Part shown: piece after piece, positions 53,220-62,464 of the stretch | Numbering within the stretch: position 1 is the first letter of the stretch | Layout: each line of letters starts with the position of its first letter | Source of the DNA: VXNJ01 sp009840625 | Lineage (GTDB): Bacteria > Chloroflexota > UBA11872 > VXNJ01 | DNA: 64,000 bases | Reading direction: 5' to 3' | Assembly: GCA_965207915.1 (NCBI GenBank) | Contig: OZ242304.1 | Coordinates: 620,001 to 684,000, forward strand | The notes under the pieces: generated by a model | Database searches by the model: none | The model's input: only the letters and a program-made list of their open reading frames with translations | Told to the model about the DNA's origin: nothing | Translations under genes and position numbers: made by a program

Positions 53220-54538
53220 GGTGCCCCCAGGACCAGCAGGAGATCGTTCACGTTCGTGTGCGTAGGGCCGGTGATCACGAGATCGCCGCTGGCGCGCAGA
53301 TACGAATATGCGTCATTGTCCATCAGGTGCCGCGATGCATCCAGTCCGGCCCGTGCGCCCCGCGCGATCGTTCCGCTGTCGACGAGCGCCCCGGCGGCGT
53401 CGGTCGGGCCGTCGGTGCCGTCGGTGCCAGCGGCCAAGACCGTCAACCGCGGCTCCCCGACCAGGACCTCGGCGGCCCGCAGCGCCAGTTGCTGGCAACG
53501 CCCGCCGCGACCCTGGCCGCGAACCCGAACGACGGTCTCTCCGCCGTAGACCAGGCAGAACGGGCGGTCGGCCCGTTCCAGTTCGGCGCGGCCGGCGCGG
53601 ACCAGGCGCCCGGCGGCCGCTTCGGCCTGCCCGGTCACCGCCAGATCGCAGATCCGCGCCCGCACGCCGAGAGATTCGGCATGCGCCGAGGCCGCCCGGG
53701 CCGCGGTCCGAAGGTTGGCCACCACGCGATGCCGGACCCGCGCGAAGGCCGCGTCACCGGGCTTGGGAGTTTCGGCCAGCTCGCCATCGCGGCCGCGCGC
53801 CAGCAGCCGGGCCACTGCCGCCGGCAGGCGTCCCCACAACTCGAAGCGATCGATCACCGCCGCCGCGTCCCGCCAGGTCGACGGATCTGGGCAAAAGGGG
53901 CCCGAGGCAATCGTCGAGAGATCGTCGCCGAGCACGTCCGATATCGCCACGACCAGCACCTCGCGCCCCTCGGCGGCCCGCGCCAGGCGGCCCGCATGGG
54001 TGGCAGATAGGTGCTTGCGGACCGAGTTGAGCTGGCCGATGTCTGCCCCGGCGCGCAGCAGAATGTCGGTCGTCGAGGCCAGATCGGCGATGCCGGCCGG
54101 CGGAATCGGATCGATCATCAGCGCCGATCCGCCGCCGGAAAAAAGGGCCAGGATCAACGCGTCCCGCGGAGCCGCGGAGATCGTCTCGCGAATCCGGCGC
54201 CCATTGCGCTGGGCGCGCGAGTCGGGCACCGGGTGCGCCGCTTCAAGCAGTCCGATCCGATCGAGCGGCAGGACGTGCCCGTCCTTGACCGCCACCACCC
54301 CGGCAGAAATCCGCGAACCGAGCCGCGCTTCGGCCTGCGCCGCCATCGCCGCCGCGGCCTTGCCCGCGCCCACGACCACTATTTCCCGGGCGTCCCGTCC
54401 CGGCGCCACCGTTGCGGGTTCCAGCGCGGCGGCCAAGCACCGCTCCGGGCGCGCCGCTGCTATTCCGGCCTCGACAATGGCCAAGCCGTCCCGGCGCCGC
54501 TTTAAGTCCCCCCAGCGCGGGGACTTCGCCGGCCGCAT
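53216..54538 (-). CDS. Glycerate 2-kinase, MOFRL/GckA family
   Basis: A 440-residue kinase of the DUF4147/MOFRL family that phosphorylates D-glycerate to 2-phosphoglycerate. Family blocks: IVVVGAGKAAAAMAAQAEA, VKDGHVLP, EAAHPVPDSRAQRNGRRI, ALFSGGGSALM, VAISDVLGDDLSTIASGP, then MOFRL-domain CLVYGGETVVRVRGQGRGGR, LAAGTDGTDGPTDAAGALVD and ITGPTHTNVNDLLLVL. All are well conserved. It would feed glycerate into glycolysis, and it sits in the overlapping run from coaX. Confidence 0.93.
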   Translation of the reverse strand: MRPAKSPRWGDLKRRRDGLAIVEAGIAAARPERCLAAALEPATVAPGRDAREIVVVGAGKAAAAMAAQAEARLGSRISAGVVAVKDGHVLPLDRIGLLEAAHPVPDSRAQRNGRRIRETISAAPRDALILALFSGGGSALMIDPIPPAGIADLASTTDILLRAGADIGQLNSVRKHLSATHAGRLARAAEGREVLVVAISDVLGDDLSTIASGPFCPDPSTWRDAAAVIDRFELWGRLPAAVARLLARGRDGELAETPKPGDAAFARVRHRVVANLRTAARAASAHAESLGVRARICDLAVTGQAEAAAGRLVRAGRAELERADRPFCLVYGGETVVRVRGQGRGGRCQQLALRAAEVLVGEPRLTVLAAGTDGTDGPTDAAGALVDSGTIARGARAGLDASRHLMDNDAYSYLRASGDLVITGPTHTNVNDLLLVLGAP

Positions 54539-54545
54539 CCGCCGC

Positions 54546-55661
54546 CTAGCGCTGCAGGATGGCGGGCCGCCTCACCGGTCTGCCGGGCAGTTCTATCGCC
54601 GGCCACTCGCCGGTCTCGGTGATCACTTCAAAGTCGGGTTCATCGGGTCCGCCGCCGACAATCACCGTGTCCTCGCTTTTGACCCCGGCGATCGACGGAT
54701 TCCAGGCGAACGAATATCCGCTGCCGATCTCCATGTCGACCCCGGCGCCGGCGAAGAACTCGCGCGACCCGTACCCGGCCGGACCGCCCTGATGGTGTTC
54801 GCGCCATTCGCCGGCGAAACCCTGGGCGGCGTACTCGGCCCGGCCGGCCGCGAACGCATCGGACACCCGATTGCCGGGCCTGCTGGCGGCGATGAAGGCC
54901 GCGTCGACGCTCGCGCAGGCCAGCGCCCGGGCCTTAAGGTCCTGGTCGATTGGGCCGAAATGGACCAGCCTGGTGATCGAGCACCAAAGCCCGTCGCGCA
55001 GCGCGCAGGAGACGAGCATCAGGTAACGCTCGATTGACTTGTTCACCGGAAGCGGGTGGCGGTGGCGGCGGATACGGTCGTCGGAGGCCACCAGCAACAC
55101 CGGGGCCACGATCCCGGTACGGTTGAGTTTTTCCTGCAGCAGCGCCGCGGCCTCGAATTCGTTCTGCCCCGGACTGATCTCCCTGGCCGTGGCCTCGACT
55201 GCGGCAGCGGTGTCGGCGCCCAGGGCCCGGTACCGGGCTATGTCGGCCGGCCCCAGCCGGGAGCGCACCTCGGAAACCGCCCGCTGGGCGTCAACCGCAC
55301 CGGGGAACGGCAGGTCGCTGGCCAGGCGCGAACCGCCGGTGAGGCCGCGCACCGCCGGCTCCGGATCGGCGAAAAATTCCGTCCACGGGACGGACTCGAT
55401 CGCAATCTCAAGTCCCGGCAGTTCCTCTTCGGGAAGCCGCGGCAATTCGATGTTGGCGGCCAGCAGGTGCACGCTCTGGCGGGAGATTAGCATCAGCCCC
55501 ACCCCCCGCGGGTCGCCGTCGACGATGTAGGAACGTCCGCCGCCGCTGAGCCACGCGAACGACCCCGGCGACTGCAGCAGCAGCCAGTCCCAGCCGTGCG
55601 CGTCCATCAACTGGCGCACGGCCCCTAGCTTTGCATCAAACTCATCCGTGCGGGGGCGCAT
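54546..55661 (-). CDS. M24-like pita-bread-fold protein lacking most metal ligands
   Basis: A 371-residue protein with a creatinase-type N-domain (SPGSFAWLSGGGRSYIVDG) and a C-domain aligned with Xaa-Pro aminopeptidases. Four of the five metal ligands appear replaced: the two Asp fall at VSCALRDG and GLWCSITRLVHFG, the His region reads HHQGGPAGYGSRE, and the first Glu reads AWNPSIAG. Only the final Glu (KSEDTVIV) remains. Non-metal use of this fold is known in creatinase. I recall the HHQGG and AWNPS patterns as recurring in a subfamily, so this is probably a distinct enzyme or binding protein rather than decay. It overlaps the rel stop by 20 bases and is 7 bases before the glycerate kinase start. 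Confidence 0.8.
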   Translation of the reverse strand: MRPRTDEFDAKLGAVRQLMDAHGWDWLLLQSPGSFAWLSGGGRSYIVDGDPRGVGLMLISRQSVHLLAANIELPRLPEEELPGLEIAIESVPWTEFFADPEPAVRGLTGGSRLASDLPFPGAVDAQRAVSEVRSRLGPADIARYRALGADTAAAVEATAREISPGQNEFEAAALLQEKLNRTGIVAPVLLVASDDRIRRHRHPLPVNKSIERYLMLVSCALRDGLWCSITRLVHFGPIDQDLKARALACASVDAAFIAASRPGNRVSDAFAAGRAEYAAQGFAGEWREHHQGGPAGYGSREFFAGAGVDMEIGSGYSFAWNPSIAGVKSEDTVIVGGGPDEPDFEVITETGEWPAIELPGRPVRRPAILQR

Positions 55662-57867
55662 TGGCGACCTGCTCTCCGATTTCGCGGCGGACTTCGGTTA
55701 CGTTGCGGACCAGGTGGAGGCGGTTCAACAGCCGGGTGAGTTCGCCGATGCTAGTCAGGGCCACCACGATCCGGACACGGGCGGTGCCCGCCCGGTCGGT
55801 CAGCACTTCAGCCGATTCGATGTTGTGGCCCTCCTCGGCGACGACCGTGGCGATGTCGCGCAGCAATCCCTCGCGGTCTTCTGCGACGGCCAGGATGCGC
55901 GCCGGGAATGAGCGCGAATCGGCCTGCTTCCAGCGGACTTCCACCAGGCGGCCCTGGTCAAGCGACTTGACCACGTTGACGCATCCGGCGCGGTGCACGG
56001 TAACCCCGTGACCGCGGGTGACGTAGCCGACGATCGCATCGCCCGGCAGCGGTCCGCAGCAGGCGCCCAACCGGGTCAGGGCATTGTCAATTTCGCCGAC
56101 CGCGACGCCGCCTTCGACGTCGCGCGAGGGCGCCGATTCGGGTATCAGTACGGTGGGCGCGGCTGTCTCCAGACCGAGCCGGTTCACGACCTGCGTCGCA
56201 GTGACCGCGCCGTAGCCCACCCCCATCAATAGGCCCGGCACGTCCGGGTAGGAGAGTCGCCGGGCGGCTTTGAGCAGGATTTCCTCGGCGATGGCCGCCA
56301 GCGGTCCGTGGCCGATCCGGTTCAGTTCCCGCTCCAGGAGCCGCCGCCCGTGGGCTTCGTTTTCGGCCCGCGTCTGATGCTTGAACCACTGCCGGATCTT
56401 GTTGCGGGCGCTGCCGGTGGCCACGATCGAGAGCCAGTCCCGACTCGGGCCATTGCTGGCCTTGTTCGTCTGGATCTCGACCGTGTCCCCGGTCGACAGC
56501 TCATAGCGCAGCGGCACCCGGCGGCCGTTTACCTGGGCGCCGACGCAGCGGTGCCCTACCTCGGTGTGGATTCGGTAGGCGAAGTCGAGCGGAGTTGAGC
56601 CGCGCGGCAGGTCGATCACGTCGCCGTTGGGGGTGAACACGAAGAGCTGGTCGGCGAACACGTCGGTCTTGAGCATGTCGATGAGCGGTTCGGCCGACTC
56701 CAGGTCGTCCTGCCATTCGAGCACCTGCCGGATCCAGGCCAGTTTTTCGTCGAAACTCTCCGGGTTGACCCTTCCCTCCTTGTACCGCCAGTGGGCGGCC
56801 ACGCCGTATTCGGCTTCGCGGTGCATCTTTTCGGTCCGGATTTGCACTTCGAAGCGCTGCCGGCCGGGCCCCAGCACCGCAGTGTGCAGGGACTGGTAGC
56901 GGTTGGACTTGGGCGAGGAGATGTAGTCGTCGAACTGCCCCGCGATCGCCCGCCAGTTGGAGTGAACCACCGCCAGCGCGCGGTAGCACTCCTCGACCGT
57001 GCGCACGATGACGCGGACCGCGATCAGGTCGTGGATTTGTTCGAAATCGACGCTTTTGCGCCGCATCTTCCGATATATGGAATAGATGTGCTTGGCGCGC
57101 CCCGACAGATGGGCCTTCAGGTCCGCGTCGCCCAGGTGCTTGCCGAGCGTCTCGACGACCTCGTTAACCAGTGTCTCGCGCTGCCCGCGGCGCATCTCCA
57201 GCATCCCCGCGATCTTGGCGTACTCGGCGGGATCGTACTGCCGGAAGGCCTCGTCCTCGAGCTGCCAGCGCCAGGTCCACATCCCCAGCCGTCCCGCCAG
57301 CGGGGCGTATAGCTCGAGCGTTTCCTCGCAGACGTGCCGGATTTGGGCCGGCCCCAGCGCCGAGACGGTCCGGATATTGTGCAGACGGTCGGCGAGCTTT
57401 ACGATCACCACTCTTATGTCGCGCGCCATGGCCAGGAACATCTTGCGCATCGTCAGCGCCCGCTCGCCCTCGATGTGGTCAAGGTCCAGGCGGGTCAACT
57501 TGGTAACGCCGTCGACCAGCTCGGCCACTTCCCGGCCGAACTTCTTGCGGATCAGGCCCGATTCGACTCCGCAATCCTCCTGCACGTCGTGCAGCAGTCC
57601 GGCGACGACGGTGTCCACGTCCATGCGCAGTTCGGCAAGCAACATCGACACCGCCAGCGGGTGCGACACGTAGGGATCGCCGGACCGGCGCATCTGCCCG
57701 GCGTGGGCCTGGGCGGCGAATTCGTAGGCGCGTCTGATCTTGGCCAGATCGGCGGCCCGGTTTTCCGACAGGTATTCGGAAACGGCGCTGAGCAACGGCT
57801 CCGGGGAGGGGTCCGGATCGGCGCGGGCGACGGTGACGCCGCCCGGCGCGTGGCTCTCGGCGCTCAT
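55642..57867 (-). CDS. rel: Bifunctional (p)ppGpp synthetase/hydrolase, Rel/SpoT
   Basis: A 741-residue RSH enzyme controlling the stringent response. The hydrolase HD domain has SHPLAVSMLLAEL (His69) and the HD motif LLHDVQED at 91-98, both intact. The synthetase domain has KRMRRKS-type sequence, DLIAVRVIVRTVEECY, DDYISSPKSNRYQSLHTAV and EVQIRTEKMHREAEYGVAAH. TGS (VFTPNGDVIDLPRGSTPLDF), helical and C-terminal ACT domains (RIVVALTSIGELTRLLNRL) complete the protein. The ATG at 57867 overlaps the recJ stop by 4 bases (ATGA). The frame continues upstream but is not family-like. Confidence 0.97.
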   Translation of the reverse strand: MSAESHAPGGVTVARADPDPSPEPLLSAVSEYLSENRAADLAKIRRAYEFAAQAHAGQMRRSGDPYVSHPLAVSMLLAELRMDVDTVVAGLLHDVQEDCGVESGLIRKKFGREVAELVDGVTKLTRLDLDHIEGERALTMRKMFLAMARDIRVVIVKLADRLHNIRTVSALGPAQIRHVCEETLELYAPLAGRLGMWTWRWQLEDEAFRQYDPAEYAKIAGMLEMRRGQRETLVNEVVETLGKHLGDADLKAHLSGRAKHIYSIYRKMRRKSVDFEQIHDLIAVRVIVRTVEECYRALAVVHSNWRAIAGQFDDYISSPKSNRYQSLHTAVLGPGRQRFEVQIRTEKMHREAEYGVAAHWRYKEGRVNPESFDEKLAWIRQVLEWQDDLESAEPLIDMLKTDVFADQLFVFTPNGDVIDLPRGSTPLDFAYRIHTEVGHRCVGAQVNGRRVPLRYELSTGDTVEIQTNKASNGPSRDWLSIVATGSARNKIRQWFKHQTRAENEAHGRRLLERELNRIGHGPLAAIAEEILLKAARRLSYPDVPGLLMGVGYGAVTATQVVNRLGLETAAPTVLIPESAPSRDVEGGVAVGEIDNALTRLGACCGPLPGDAIVGYVTRGHGVTVHRAGCVNVVKSLDQGRLVEVRWKQADSRSFPARILAVAEDREGLLRDIATVVAEEGHNIESAEVLTDRAGTARVRIVVALTSIGELTRLLNRLHLVRNVTEVRREIGEQVANAPPHG

Positions 57868-59525
57868 GCCGGTCGCAAGTCCTCTACTATGACCACAACC
57901 CCAGCATATCCGGGGCGGGGGCGTGAGATTTCGCCAATTATGTCGACAATCGACCCGGGCACGATCTCGGATCGGTGGACGCCGCCGCTGAACCAGACCA
58001 CGTCGGCCTGCGGGCAATCGCGCAGCTTCAGGCGCAAGTGGCGGCCCCTCGAAAAACCGATCACCTGACCGACGATCGCCCCGTTCAGGCGGCAGCGCGG
58101 CGGCGCGAAGCCGCGACCGAACGGCTCCAGCGGCAGCAGCGCTTCCAGCAATTCGGGGGCCAGGTCGGCGGGCGCCAGCGCGAAATCGTAGCCGAGCGGG
58201 GCGGGCGTCCACGGATCCGTTCGGTCGGCCCAGAATTCGCCGATGACCCGGGCCAATTGTTCGATCTGCGCCGGCGCAATCGTGAAACCACAGGCCTGCG
58301 GGTGGCCGCCGATCTGCAGCGGGGCCGGCGACAGGCGCTGCAGGGGGGCCATCGCGTCATGCCCGGCAGGAGTGCGGCCCGATCCCCGAACCACCTCGCC
58401 GGCCGGGGCGCACAGATAGACCGGGGCGTTGCGCCGGGCGCAGAGCCGGGTCGCGGTGGCCGAGATCACCCCGGGATGGAACCGCTCGTCGAATTTGAAG
58501 ACCGGTCCCTGGGACCCAAGCCCGGATCGCAGGATCGCTTCCACCTGCTCGGACATTTCCCGGCGCCGCCGACCCAGGGCCACCAGTTCGGCGGCCAGCG
58601 GGCGGGCCGCGGCAAGGTCCGGGCTGGCGAGCAACCGGGTCGCCAACGCCGGGTCGCCGATCCGGCCGGCGCTGTTGATCAGGGGAGCGATCCGAAAAGC
58701 CACGTCCCGCGCGCTGGGCGCCGACCCGATCCGTGCGGCCTTCAGCAGGGATTCGACCCCCGGCCGCGGCGACCGGGCGATTGCTTGCAGTCCCTGGCTC
58801 ACCAGCCAGCGGTTCTCACCGGTCAGCGGAATCGCGTCGGCCACAGTCGCGATTGCGGCCAGGTCGACCAGATCCGCGTTGTCGCCCCCGCCGCCCAGCC
58901 AACCGATCGCCTGGGCCAGCTTCAGGGCAAGGGCCCCGGCGCAGAACCGGTCCGGCAGGTCGGCCGCCAGCGGGTTCACGGCCGCGACCACGTTCGCGAG
59001 CGGCGCCTCCAGCAGGTGGTGATCAATCACCACCACGTCCATCCCCAGTTCCACCGCAAGGTCAATCTCGGCCTGGGCGTTGGCGCCCAGGTCCAAGGCC
59101 AGCAGCAACTGGGCGCCGTTTTCGGCCAGATGCCGCACGCCGCGCGGATTGAGCCCGTATCCGTCGCGCAGCCGGTCCGGAAAATAAATCAGCGGCTCCA
59201 GGCCGCGGCGCTGGAAAAGCACCGCAAGCAGGGCCGCCGCGCACATGCCGTCGCAGTCAAAGTCGGCGTAGATCGCGACGCGTTCGCCGCGTTCGATCGA
59301 CAACAGCAGGCGTTCGGCGGCATCCTTCAGGCCCGGAACCATGAAGGGGTTGCTGCTCGCGCCGGCAAAGATCTCCTCGGGGGCCGGTCGGTCGGCGCCG
59401 TAGCCGCGCCCCGCCAGCACCGCCGCGCGCACCGCAGCGGGATCGGCCGGCCGGTCGTCGGCGGCGGGGTGCGCCGGCTCCCAGACGCGCCCGTCGAGTC
59501 CGCGGACGCGCGCGGTTCCGATCAA
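57864..59525 (-). CDS. recJ: Single-stranded-DNA-specific exonuclease RecJ
   Basis: A 553-residue DHH-family 5'-3' single-strand exonuclease used in recombination and mismatch repair. Motif I is IYADFDCDGM (DFDCDG at 88-93), the DHH motif is VVVIDHHLLEA at 166-170, and DHHA1-type GGHPQACGF lies near residue 405. A C-terminal OB-like part has FGRGFAPPRCRLNGAIVG and HLRLKLRDC. It is somewhat shorter at the N-terminus than E. coli RecJ. Start TTG at 59525 overlaps the coaBC stop by 4 bases; its own stop overlaps the rel ATG. Confidence 0.93.
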   Translation of the reverse strand: MIGTARVRGLDGRVWEPAHPAADDRPADPAAVRAAVLAGRGYGADRPAPEEIFAGASSNPFMVPGLKDAAERLLLSIERGERVAIYADFDCDGMCAAALLAVLFQRRGLEPLIYFPDRLRDGYGLNPRGVRHLAENGAQLLLALDLGANAQAEIDLAVELGMDVVVIDHHLLEAPLANVVAAVNPLAADLPDRFCAGALALKLAQAIGWLGGGGDNADLVDLAAIATVADAIPLTGENRWLVSQGLQAIARSPRPGVESLLKAARIGSAPSARDVAFRIAPLINSAGRIGDPALATRLLASPDLAAARPLAAELVALGRRRREMSEQVEAILRSGLGSQGPVFKFDERFHPGVISATATRLCARRNAPVYLCAPAGEVVRGSGRTPAGHDAMAPLQRLSPAPLQIGGHPQACGFTIAPAQIEQLARVIGEFWADRTDPWTPAPLGYDFALAPADLAPELLEALLPLEPFGRGFAPPRCRLNGAIVGQVIGFSRGRHLRLKLRDCPQADVVWFSGGVHRSEIVPGSIVDIIGEISRPRPGYAGVVVIVEDLRPA

Positions 59526-60715
59526 CCCAGCAGCTCCTCGAGCAGATCCGTGACCCGTTCGGCGACCGCGGACTTGGGCGCGGGGCCGACCCGGTCCCAA
59601 ACCCCGTCGCGGCCGTAGATGGTGACGGTGTTGGGACCGAAGCCGAATCCTGCTTGCGCGTCCGATAAATCGTTGGCCACGATCGCATCGAGCGACTTTT
59701 GCGCGATCTTTTGCCGAGCGTCGCCGGCCGGATCGCCTACCGACAGCGAGAAACCGATGCGCACCCGCGCGCGGCTGGCCGACTTGACTATGTCCAGGGT
59801 TGGTTCCAAGTCGATCCGCAATTTCACCCGGCGTCGCAGCTTGCCCTGAAATCGCTCCAGCGGCCGGAAGTCGCCGACCGCGGCGCACATCACCAGCGCG
59901 TCGGCACCCTCGGTGTGCTCGGCCACCGCCGACGCCAGGGCGTCGGCGTCGCCGGCGGAGACGAAATCCATGCCCGCCGGTATGCGGGTTTGCAGATGGG
60001 CGCCGATCAGGGTCACCGTTGCACCCCGGTCCCGCGCCGCTTCGGCCAGCGCCGTGCCCTGGGTCCCGGTCGAGGGATTGCTCAGAAAGCGGACCGCGTC
60101 GACCGCCTCACGCGTGGCCCCGGCAGTTACCACCACATGACGACCGCGCAGCGTCCCTTCCGCCCCCAGGGCGCGGCGCAGGTGATCGACGAGTTCGGCC
60201 GGTTCGGGCAGCCGGCCGCGGCCATCCCGGCCCGAGGCATGCCGTCCGACGGCAGGTTCCAGCACCTGCATCCCGGCCGCGGTCAGGCTGGCCAGGGCAT
60301 CCCGCACCGGCGAACTGGACAGCATGTTCTCCTCCATCGCCGGAGCCAGCAAAATCGGACCGCGCACCGAAAGCAAGGCCGCCGTGAGGATGTTCGAGGC
60401 CCGCCCGGCGGCGATCTGGGCCAGACTTTCGGCCGTCACCGGCGCCACCAGGGCCGCGTCGGCCGCCAGACCCAATTCCACGTGGGCTATGGCCCCTTCA
60501 TCGGTCATCGCCTCGATGTCGCCGTACGCGCGCCGACCGGTCAGCCCGGAAAAAGTCGCCAGGCCGACGAACTTTTGCGCCGCCGGCGTCAACAGCGCGT
60601 CCACGCCCGCGCCGGCGCGGGTGAGCATGCTGGCGACCACGGCCGCCTTGTAGGCGGAGATCGATCCGGTGACGCCGAGCAGGATCCGGCGGCCGGCAAG
60701 CACCCGCACCTTCAC
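59522..60715 (-). CDS. coaBC: Phosphopantothenoylcysteine synthetase/decarboxylase
   Basis: A 397-residue bifunctional enzyme: CoaC flavoprotein decarboxylase domain (RILLGVTGSISAYKAA, IAHVELGLAADAALVAP with the catalytic His, ILLAPAMEENML) and CoaB ligase domain (HVVVTAGATREAVDAVRFLS, MCAAVGDFRPLERFQGKLRR, NPSTGTQG). Two CoaC positions differ from E. coli: Asn of PxMNxxM is Glu (APAMEENM), and the Cys of LACGxxGxGR is Ser (GRHASGRDGRGR). Related bacterial sequences often carry ASG there, so activity is probably kept. It starts at GTG, overlapping the coaX stop by 4 bases. Confidence 0.93.
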   Translation of the reverse strand: MKVRVLAGRRILLGVTGSISAYKAAVVASMLTRAGAGVDALLTPAAQKFVGLATFSGLTGRRAYGDIEAMTDEGAIAHVELGLAADAALVAPVTAESLAQIAAGRASNILTAALLSVRGPILLAPAMEENMLSSSPVRDALASLTAAGMQVLEPAVGRHASGRDGRGRLPEPAELVDHLRRALGAEGTLRGRHVVVTAGATREAVDAVRFLSNPSTGTQGTALAEAARDRGATVTLIGAHLQTRIPAGMDFVSAGDADALASAVAEHTEGADALVMCAAVGDFRPLERFQGKLRRRVKLRIDLEPTLDIVKSASRARVRIGFSLSVGDPAGDARQKIAQKSLDAIVANDLSDAQAGFGFGPNTVTIYGRDGVWDRVGPAPKSAVAERVTDLLEELLG

Positions 60716-61461
60716 CCCGTCCCCTCCCCGGCAAGCGCGATCCCGCGCAGGGTCAGGTCCGGATCTATACGCTCGAGCTCGGGTACGTCTTCGGCAATCA
60801 ATGCGCAGTTGCCGCCGGTGCCGACCACCGCGTCGATCGGCCCGACCTCCTCCCTGAGCCTGGCCAACAGTTCGCGCACCAGGCCCACGAACCCCCAGTA
60901 GGCGCCCGACTGCATGCAGGTTTCGGTGTCCAACCCCAGGATTCGGTCGGGGCGGGCGAATCGGACCGGTGGCAGCAATTGGGCGGCGGCGGCCAGCGCG
61001 GCTACGCTCACCCGCGGCCCCGGGGCGATAACCCCGCCGCCGTAGTCGCCTGCGCCGGTCACGAAATCGAGCGTGGTGGCCGTCCCGACATCGACGACGA
61101 TCGCCGGCGCGGCGTGCAGTCGGGCGCAGGCAAGGCAGTTCAGGAGGCGGTCTATTCCGACCCCCTGCGGCTCCCGCACGAGCGCCCGCACCCCGGGCAG
61201 CGCCGTCCCCTGCAGCAGCGTGACCGAGTCGCAGAAGGCTGCTACTGCTGCTGCCAGCGATTCGGTGTGACTGGGGGCAACCGAGGCGATAAGACACCGC
61301 CCGAATTGCGGACCCGCATCGCGCACCACCCGCAATCGTTGGCGCCAGGATTCCGGGTCCGATTCGCCGTCGACGTCGATCTGCCATCGCCTTACCAGCC
61401 GGTCGCCGTCGAATGCCCCCAGACTGACCGCGCTGTTGCCCAGGTCGACCGCCAGCAGCAC
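60712..61461 (-). CDS. coaX: Type III pantothenate kinase
   Basis: A 249-residue ASKHA-fold kinase for the first step of CoA synthesis. Motifs: LLAVDLGNSAVSLGAFDG (phosphate 1; DxGN), GVRALVREPQGVGIDRLLNC (GxDR), APAIVVDVGTATTLDFVTG (phosphate 2) and GGGVIAPGPRVS. VVGTGGNCALIAED is the adenosine site. It heads the overlapping chain coaX-coaBC-recJ-rel and so links CoA supply with repair and stringent-response genes. Confidence 0.95.
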   Translation of the reverse strand: MLLAVDLGNSAVSLGAFDGDRLVRRWQIDVDGESDPESWRQRLRVVRDAGPQFGRCLIASVAPSHTESLAAAVAAFCDSVTLLQGTALPGVRALVREPQGVGIDRLLNCLACARLHAAPAIVVDVGTATTLDFVTGAGDYGGGVIAPGPRVSVAALAAAAQLLPPVRFARPDRILGLDTETCMQSGAYWGFVGLVRELLARLREEVGPIDAVVGTGGNCALIAEDVPELERIDPDLTLRGIALAGEGTG

Positions 61462-61569
61462 GCTCGGTCAGCCTCCGCTGGGGCGGGCCGGAAGGAGCGC
61501 GGAGGCGCGACCCTCCAGGGTCGGCTCGCCCGGGGCTCGTGCACAGGCGAAAATCCATGCGGTGACCCT

Positions 61570-61653
61570 GCCGGGGTGGCGGAACGGCAGACGCAGCGGA
61601 CTTAAAATCCGCTGGGCCATTGGCCCGTGCGGGTTCAAATCCCGCCCCCGGTA
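61570..61653 (+). tRNA. tRNA-Leu (UAA)
   Basis: An 84-base type II tRNA. Acceptor GCCGGGG pairs with CCCCGGT (G1-U72). The anticodon stem is GCGGA/TCCGC with loop CTTAAAA (anticodon TAA). The long variable arm GGGCC/GGCCC marks Leu/Ser class. The T arm is GCGGG-TTCAAAT-CCCGC. CCA is not encoded. Confidence 0.96.
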
Positions 61654-61658
61654 CCGTT

Positions 61659-62453
61659 TCAGGCGGTACCCGCTTCCAGCAGTCGGCGCTGGCGGCCGGT
61701 CAAGCGCCACCGGGTCGCAGCGGCTAGGTCGTCGACACGCTCGATCCGATCGGTTTTTGGAATCGCGGTCACGCCGCCGTCGCCAATCGCCCAATTGAGC
61801 AGGACCTGGGCGGGCGATCTTCCGACCTCTTCGGCGATCGACTCGACAACGGGTTTTGAAGCCCCCAGTTCAAAGCGCGCCAGCGGCCGGTAGGCAATCA
61901 CCAGGACGCCGTTATCGCGACACCAGGCGACCGTATCGCGTTCCATTTGGCGATCGACCAGGTTGTAGCGGATCTGGTTCGAAACAAGCGGTATGTCGCC
62001 CAAGGCCGCCTGGGCCGCCTGCATCTGGTCGATCGAGAAATTGCTGACCCCGACGTAGCGCACCAGGCCTTCTTCCACCAGGTGCCGCATGCCGCGCATG
62101 GTCTCGTTGATCGGGATGTGCGGGTTCGGCCAATGCACCTGATACAGGTCAATCGCGGATACTCCGAGCCGCTCGATCGACCGCAGGCAATGGCGGATAA
62201 CGTCCGCCAGCCGCAGGTTTTCCGGCGAGACCTTGGTGGCCAGGAACACCCGGTCTCGAACCGGCGCCAGCTCGGTCCCGACGAGGTCCTCGTTGCCGTA
62301 GGACTCGGCCGTGTCAATGAATCCGCAGCCCAGCTCGGTCGCCCGCACCAGAACGCCCGCCCCGCCCCGGTAGAGCCAGGTGCCGAATCCGATCGCCGGC
62401 ATTGCGTCGATTCCACCCTTGAGCGGAATACTGGCGATCGCGTTGCCGCTCAA
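61659..62453 (-). CDS. Aldo-keto reductase
   Basis: A 264-residue NADPH-dependent aldo-keto reductase with a TIM barrel. The catalytic tetrad is visible: Asp and Tyr in GFIDTAESYGNE, Lys in FLATKVSPEN, His in DLYQVHWPNP. VGVSNFSIDQM and the cofactor segment AIPKTDRIERVDDLAAA are typical of the 2,5-diketo-gluconate reductase-like branch. It converges with tRNA-Leu, its stop only 5 bases from the tRNA end. Substrate unknown. Confidence 0.93.
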   Translation of the reverse strand: MSGNAIASIPLKGGIDAMPAIGFGTWLYRGGAGVLVRATELGCGFIDTAESYGNEDLVGTELAPVRDRVFLATKVSPENLRLADVIRHCLRSIERLGVSAIDLYQVHWPNPHIPINETMRGMRHLVEEGLVRYVGVSNFSIDQMQAAQAALGDIPLVSNQIRYNLVDRQMERDTVAWCRDNGVLVIAYRPLARFELGASKPVVESIAEEVGRSPAQVLLNWAIGDGGVTAIPKTDRIERVDDLAAATRWRLTGRQRRLLEAGTA

Positions 62454-62464
62454 CGGATGCGTCG

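Noticed and set aside
57867..61558. Very long minus-strand frames extending upstream of rel, recJ and coaBC
   Set aside because: These extensions overlap the preceding genes in other frames. The 4-base overlaps give starts that match family lengths.
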